A DNA stretch of 9,325 nucleotides from CAYJLB01 sp964370845. Lineage in GTDB: Bacteria; Bacillota; Clostridia; Oscillospirales; Ruminococcaceae. Below, piece by piece: positions 7,123-9,325 of the stretch. Both the position numbers and the translations under genes were made by a program. Positions within the stretch are counted from its first letter, which is position 1, and each line of letters opens with the position of its first letter. The DNA is taken from NCBI GenBank assembly GCA_964370845.1, contig CAYJLB010000074.1:1-9325 (forward strand), read 5' to 3'. The notes below the pieces were generated by a model. That model saw only the letters and a list, made by a program, of their open reading frames with translations. It was not told the origin of the DNA and did no database searches.

Positions 7123-7704
7123 TTGAAAGAAATTAAAGAAGTTTTATGTGAAAAATTAAGAGAAGAAGCTGAAAATTTCAAGGTTGGAGATAAAATTTAT
7201 CTTACAGGCTATATTTATACTGCCAGAGATGCTGCACATAAAAGGATTTTCGCCCTAATTGAAAAGGGTGAAAAGTTGCCTTTTGACATAAAAGACGGCG
7301 TTATTTACTATGCTGGACCTACGCAAGCTTCAAACGGACGACCTATAGGCTCTTGTGGACCTACAACCTCAAGCAGAATGGATATATATTCACCTAAACT
7401 CCTTGATATGGGGCTTATGGCTATGATTGGAAAGGGTGAACGTAATTCCGCTGTAGTTGACGGGATTGTACGAAACAAAGGGCTTTATTTGTGCTCAATT
7501 GGTGGTGCGGGTGCGCTTGCTTGTAAGTGCATCAAAAGTTGTGAAGTAGTTGCTTTCGAGGATTTAGGGTGTGAGTCTGTAAAAAAACTTTATGTTGACA
7601 AGTTTCCTTTGGTTGTTGCTAACGATATTTTTGGTGGAGATATATTTTTACAAGGAAAGCAAAAATATCTAATTTTCGACAAAAATGATAATGTTTTATT
7701 GTAA
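7123..7704 (+). CDS. Class I (Fe-S) fumarate hydratase / L-tartrate dehydratase beta subunit
   Basis: This 193-residue protein matches the C-terminal domain of class I fumarases, which in many anaerobes is a separate beta subunit of about this length. Seen are TARDAAHKR (33-41), the anion-binding GSCGPTTSSRMD (76-87), where a threonine of GPTT is the proposed catalytic residue in characterised enzymes, and IGKGER (102-107). With an alpha subunit carrying the [4Fe-4S] cluster it would interconvert fumarate and malate, or dehydrate tartrate; the substrate cannot be told from this subunit. The TTG start at 7123 follows GAGAGGGA; no ATG is available near the N terminus. Alpha and beta genes are usually adjacent, but here corA is upstream and a promoter region downstream, so the partner must be elsewhere. 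Confidence 0.9.
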   Translation: MKEIKEVLCEKLREEAENFKVGDKIYLTGYIYTARDAAHKRIFALIEKGEKLPFDIKDGVIYYAGPTQASNGRPIGSCGPTTSSRMDIYSPKLLDMGLMAMIGKGERNSAVVDGIVRNKGLYLCSIGGAGALACKCIKSCEVVAFEDLGCESVKKLYVDKFPLVVANDIFGGDIFLQGKQKYLIFDKNDNVLL

Positions 7705-7729
7705 AAGTGAACAAAAAACATTACCGAAT

Positions 7730-7752
7730 ATGTACATAAGTATGTATTTTTT
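7730..7752 (+). promoter_or_regulatory. Palindromes plus T-run between the fumarase gene and the sigma promoter
   Basis: ATGTACAT (7730-7737) is a perfect palindrome overlapping a second inverted repeat, TACATA-AG-TATGTA (7733-7746). A run of six T follows (7747-7752). It could be an operator about 25 bp upstream of the sigma -35 box, or a very weak AT-only terminator for the preceding gene. A related GTACATACGAATAT occurs at 8888-8901. Function is unproven. Confidence 0.3.
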
Positions 7753-7771
7753 ATTAAATTGATATATTTCC

Positions 7772-7800
7772 TTGACATTTTGGCGTAAAAGTGTTAGACT
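7772..7800 (+). promoter_or_regulatory. Promoter of the sigma factor gene
   Basis: A perfect -35 box TTGACA (7772-7777) is followed after 17 nt by TAGACT (7795-7800, 4/6 match), with TG at 7792-7793 forming an extended -10. Transcription would start near 7807, about 24 nt before the TTG start codon, just enough room for the AGGTGG ribosome binding site at 7816-7821. This is the best vegetative promoter in the window. Confidence 0.75.
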
Positions 7801-7830
7801 ATTAAATAGTATATTAGGTGGTGTTGTAAG

Positions 7831-8400
7831 TTGTCCCTTGATGTTAATAAATTAATGACACTATCTGATGAAGATATACTTCTTTATTATAAGGAAGTGG
7901 ATGAGTCTTTTGCAATTATATTTGCTAGGTATTCTCGTATTGTTTTTTCAAAAGTTAAGCTTTTTAACCCGATGATGAGCGAATTTGACGATTTAGTGCA
8001 AGAGGGTTATATCGGACTTTTTAAAGCGTTCGAGAGTTATAATGTGGCTAGTGGTAATAAATTCGCTACATACGCAAATGTTTGTATTAATAATAATATA
8101 ATTTCTGCATTAAATAGGGTGGATTTTCACACTAGTGATGAAGATTTTGAGGAAAAAGATAATTTTCGCAATAGTTTTTCCCCTGAAAATATTGTTATTG
8201 AAAAAGAAAAGATACAGGAAGTTGTTTGCAAAATTAGTGAACTGCTTTCAAAGAAGGAATGGACTATTTTCCGGTTTTATCTCATGGGTTACTCTTATCA
8301 AAATATTGCTTTAAAGCTTGACATATCGCAAAAGTCGGTGAACAACGCTATGCAAAGGATAAGGAGAAAGCTAAATTCGATTTGGAAAGTGGAAGATTAA
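7831..8400 (+). CDS. SigH-like sigma-70 family RNA polymerase sigma factor
   Basis: This small sigma factor has 189 residues, against about 218 for Bacillus SigH. Region 2 (about 20-95) contains DLVQEGYIGLFKAFESY (54-70), the core-binding and -10 recognition helix, and FATYANVCINNNIISAL (78-94). An acidic linker (about 99-128) stands in place of region 3. Region 4 (about 135-182) ends in a helix-turn-helix with SYQNIALKLDISQKSV and NNAMQRIRRKL, close to the SigH pattern KSVDNALQR. It would direct RNA polymerase to an alternative promoter set; in sporeformers SigH drives entry to sporulation. The match to SigH is partial, so a lineage-specific alternative sigma is equally possible. The TTG start at 7831 is favoured by AGGTGG at 7816-7821; ATG 7855 has no comparable site. 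It has its own strong promoter. Confidence 0.85.
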   Translation: MSLDVNKLMTLSDEDILLYYKEVDESFAIIFARYSRIVFSKVKLFNPMMSEFDDLVQEGYIGLFKAFESYNVASGNKFATYANVCINNNIISALNRVDFHTSDEDFEEKDNFRNSFSPENIVIEKEKIQEVVCKISELLSKKEWTIFRFYLMGYSYQNIALKLDISQKSVNNAMQRIRRKLNSIWKVED

Positions 8401-8438
8401 ACAATCGCAGTAGGGTAGATGTGTTTTTTCGATTGTTT
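8399..8438 (+). terminator. Possible weak terminator or attenuator after the sigma gene
   Basis: AAACAATCG (8399-8407) pairs perfectly with CGATTGTTT (8430-8438), a 9-bp stem closing a 22-nt loop that itself ends in six T. The stem starts at the last two bases of the sigma stop codon and is followed by TTATAT rather than a clean T-run. It could reduce read-through into the zinc-ribbon gene. The large loop and AT-rich stem make efficient termination doubtful. Confidence 0.4.
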
Positions 8439-8443
8439 TATAT

Positions 8444-8508
8444 GGCCAAGTAGCTTAATTACAGAGCGTTGTTTTACAAAGGTGTCGGTGAAAGTCCGAT
8501 CAGGCACA
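8444..8508 (+). ncRNA. tRNA-like element in the leader of the zinc-ribbon gene
   Basis: The sequence lines up with a tRNA: GGCCAAG in the place of the 5' acceptor strand (8444-8450), T8-A9, then a D stem GCTT/GAGC (8453-8456 with 8464-8467) around a loop with A14 and A21. A T stem follows, GTCGG/CCGAT (8484-8488 with 8496-8500), around the 7-nt loop TGAAAGT. It cannot be a working tRNA. The span between D and T arms is about 7 nt short, leaving only a 4-bp TTGT/ACAA mini-hairpin where the anticodon arm should be. G18-G19 and T55-C56 are replaced, and the 3' strand CAGGCAC does not pair with GGCCAAG. It is either a decayed tRNA or a cis-acting structured leader of the gene starting at 8535. 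T-loop hairpins of this form also occur in cobalamin riboswitches and group II introns. Confidence 0.4.
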
Positions 8509-8534
8509 AAAATACTTTAAGCGAGGGAAAAATT

Positions 8535-8813
8535 ATGTACGAAGATAAGTCATTAGTATGCAAAGAATGTGGAAGCGATTTCATATTCACAGCTGGAGAA
8601 CAAGAATTCTACAGCGAAAAAGGTTTCGTTAACGAACCACAAAGATGTAAAAACTGCCGTGACGCAAGAAAAACAGCAGTAAGAGCTAACAGAGAGATGT
8701 TTGCATCTGTTTGTGCATCATGCGGCGCAGAGGCTAAAGTGCCTTTCAGACCACGTGAAGACAGACCAGTATATTGTAGCGAATGTTTCGCAAAAATGAA
8801 AGAAGAAGCTTAA
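8535..8813 (+). CDS. Double zinc-ribbon protein of unknown function
   Basis: This 92-residue protein carries two four-cysteine metal sites. The first is Cys9-x2-Cys12 with Cys38-x2-Cys41, framing FTAGEQEFYSEKGF and EPQRC, a pattern I recognise from a small probable zinc-ribbon family common in Clostridia. The second is Cys60-x2-Cys63 with Cys81-x2-Cys84. A short basic stretch (42-53) joins them. Nucleic-acid or ribosome contact is plausible for such basic ribbons but is not shown. ATG 8535 is chosen because GAGGG (8523-8527) lies 7 nt upstream; an earlier in-frame ATG at 8442 or TTG at 8469 would put the tRNA-like leader inside the protein. Codon choice favours TTC (6 of 7 Phe) and AAC (3 of 3 Asn), unlike the sigma gene next to it, which suggests high expression. 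A strong terminator follows. Confidence 0.88.
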   Translation: MYEDKSLVCKECGSDFIFTAGEQEFYSEKGFVNEPQRCKNCRDARKTAVRANREMFASVCASCGAEAKVPFRPREDRPVYCSECFAKMKEEA

Positions 8814-8826
8814 TTCGCTAATTCTT

Positions 8827-8865
8827 AAGGGATAACCATAATGGTTATCCCTTTTCTGTTTTTAT
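8827..8865 (+). terminator. Rho-independent terminator of the zinc-ribbon gene
   Basis: AAGGGATAACCAT (8827-8839) and ATGGTTATCCCTT (8841-8853) are perfect inverted repeats around one base, giving a stem of about 11-12 bp with a tight loop. It is followed by TTCTGTTTTTAT. It lies 13 bp after the stop codon and ends the + strand block. From 8866 to 8970 the DNA is AT-rich with no gene; only a TACATACGAATAT stretch (8889-8901) and a small hairpin (8944-8959) stand out. Confidence 0.93.
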
Positions 8866-8970
8866 AATTATAATTGTTTGAACTTTTGTACATACGAATA
8901 TATGAAATTTATGTAAAATAATTGTGAATTTATTGTGATATAACTTTAAATCCTTAAAGGGGCGAACGCG

Positions 8971-8998
8971 AAAAAACGCCGGAAGTATTCCTCCGACG
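8971..8998 (-). terminator. Rho-independent terminator of the tRNA operon
   Basis: Read on the minus strand, CGTCGGAGG and CTTCCGGCG form a 9-bp stem (two G-T pairs) around an AATA loop, followed directly by TTTTTT (8976-8971). It lies 46 bp beyond the CCA end of tRNA-Gly and faces the + strand terminator, as expected for convergent units. Confidence 0.92.
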
Positions 8999-9044
8999 CT
9001 CTAAACAAAATATTATAAAATTCGACATTTGCAAAACAAAAAAA

Positions 9045-9120
9045 TGGAGCGGATTACGAGGCTCGAACTCGCTACCTCCACCTTGGCAAGGTGGCGCTCT
9101 ACCAGATGAGCTAAAGCCGC
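9045..9120 (-). tRNA. tRNA-Gly (GCC anticodon)
   Basis: A complete 76-nt cloverleaf with encoded CCA (9045-9047). It has T8-A9, a GCTC/GAGC D arm, an anticodon stem CCACC/GGTGG with loop TTGCCAA (anticodon GCC at 9085-9087), and a T arm GCGAG-TTCGAGC-CTCGT. Discriminator is T73. The acceptor stem GCGGCTT/AATCCGC has one mismatch, C5 opposite T68. It reads GGC and GGT glycine codons. It is the last gene of the operon, 7 nt after tRNA-Phe on the minus strand. Confidence 0.97.
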
Positions 9121-9127
9121 AAAAAAA

Positions 9128-9203
9128 TGGTGCCTCCGGTCGGAATCGAACCAACGACACGTGGATTTTCAGTCCACTGCTCTACCGACTGAGCTACAGA
9201 GGC
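9128..9203 (-). tRNA. tRNA-Phe (GAA anticodon)
   Basis: A complete 76-nt cloverleaf with encoded CCA (9128-9130) and A73. The acceptor stem GCCTCTG/CGGAGGC pairs throughout (one G-T). Other parts are a GCTC/GAGC D arm with GG in the loop, an anticodon stem GTGGA/TCCAC with loop CTGAAAA (anticodon GAA at 9168-9170), and a T loop TTCGATT. It reads TTC and TTT. Only seven bases, all T on the minus strand, separate it from tRNA-Gly, so both are processed from one precursor. Confidence 0.98.
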
Positions 9204-9225
9204 AAATTATAATTTCGACAATAGT

Positions 9226-9250
9226 TTGGGACGACTTTTCATCGTCCCAA
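9226..9250 (-). repeat. Perfect hairpin between tRNA-Asp and tRNA-Phe
   Basis: TTGGGACGA (9226-9234) and TCGTCCCAA (9242-9250) are perfect 9-bp inverted repeats around a 7-nt loop. It lies in the 68-bp spacer of the tRNA operon. No T-run follows on either strand, so it is not a standard terminator. It may guide processing of the precursor, or be a small repeat element; copies elsewhere cannot be judged here. Confidence 0.6.
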
Positions 9251-9271
9251 CATCATCTAGTGCAAAACACT

Positions 9272-9325
9272 TGGCGACCCGAATCGGGCTCGAACCGACG
9301 ACCTCCAGCGTGACAGGCTGGCGTT
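9272..9325 (-). tRNA. tRNA-Asp (GTC anticodon), 5' end outside the window
   Basis: The 3' two-thirds of a tRNA: CCA (9272-9274), discriminator G73 as expected for Asp, 3' acceptor strand TCGGGTC, T arm GTCGG-TTCGAGC-CCGAT, and anticodon stem CCAGC/GCTGG with loop CTGTCAC (anticodon GTC at 9312-9314). The D arm and 5' acceptor strand lie beyond the window edge. It is the first visible gene of the minus-strand Asp-Phe-Gly operon, whose promoter is also outside. Confidence 0.95.

Noticed and set aside
8476..8508. The hairpin with GGTGAAAGTCC resembles the L4 hairpin of cobalamin riboswitches and a hairpin seen in group II introns.
   Set aside because: The rest of a cobalamin riboswitch (B12 box, CTGT segment) and of an intron (domains V-VI, reverse transcriptase) is absent. 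The flanking T8-A9 and D-arm fit is better explained by a tRNA-like element.
8469..8534. A longer version of the zinc-ribbon protein starting at TTG 8469.
   Set aside because: The added 22 residues translate the tRNA-like leader, have no ribosome binding site, and the family typically begins a few residues before the first CxxC.
8954..9160. A minus-strand open frame of 68 codons.
   Set aside because: It runs through tRNA-Gly, part of tRNA-Phe and the tRNA terminator, so it is not a protein gene.
1..9325. A CRISPR array, insertion sequence, prophage, toxin-antitoxin pair or defence system.
   Set aside because: I saw no regularly spaced repeats, transposase or integrase motifs, or defence-protein domains. 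The gene set is housekeeping throughout, and the tRNA cluster carries no visible integration site duplication.

Overview
The window is AT-rich DNA with strong AGGAGG-like ribosome binding sites, frequent TTG/GTG starts, short intergenic gaps and a standard genetic code. Gene content and order (mraY-ftsW-murG-murA-ftsQ-ftsZ, a SigH-like sigma factor, a Clostridia-type zinc-ribbon protein) point to a low-GC Firmicute, most likely a member of the Clostridia. The species cannot be named from this stretch.

Positions 1-6135 form the distal part of a division and cell wall (dcw) cluster on the + strand: the 3' end of mraY, then ftsW, murG, murA, ftsQ/divIB and ftsZ. MraY and MurG make lipid II, MurA makes the first committed precursor (UDP-GlcNAc-enolpyruvate), FtsW polymerises lipid II at the septum, FtsQ scaffolds the divisome and FtsZ forms the ring. 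No ftsA lies between ftsQ and ftsZ, and no murD lies between mraY and ftsW. Probable internal promoters precede murA and ftsZ.

Positions 6161-7704 carry a CorA-type divalent cation transporter, 25 bp behind ftsZ and probably on its transcript, and a stand-alone beta subunit of an iron-sulfur (class I) fumarase/tartrate dehydratase whose alpha partner is not visible. A well-formed promoter (TTGACA, 17-nt spacer, TGn extended -10) then drives a small SigH-like sigma factor (7831-8400). Behind it is a 134-nt leader holding a hairpin and a tRNA-like but defective element. The leader ends at a 92-residue protein with two zinc ribbons, whose codon use suggests high expression. A strong terminator closes the + strand block at about 8863.

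The right end is a convergent minus-strand tRNA operon, read Asp(GTC, cut by the window edge), Phe(GAA), Gly(GCC). All three encode CCA, and a Rho-independent terminator at 8971-8998 ends the operon.

Most of the window is ordinary housekeeping DNA. The parts most worth a second look are the tRNA-like leader of the zinc-ribbon gene (8444-8522), the nested promoter and hairpin before murA, the orphan fumarase beta subunit, and the perfect hairpin between two tRNAs.
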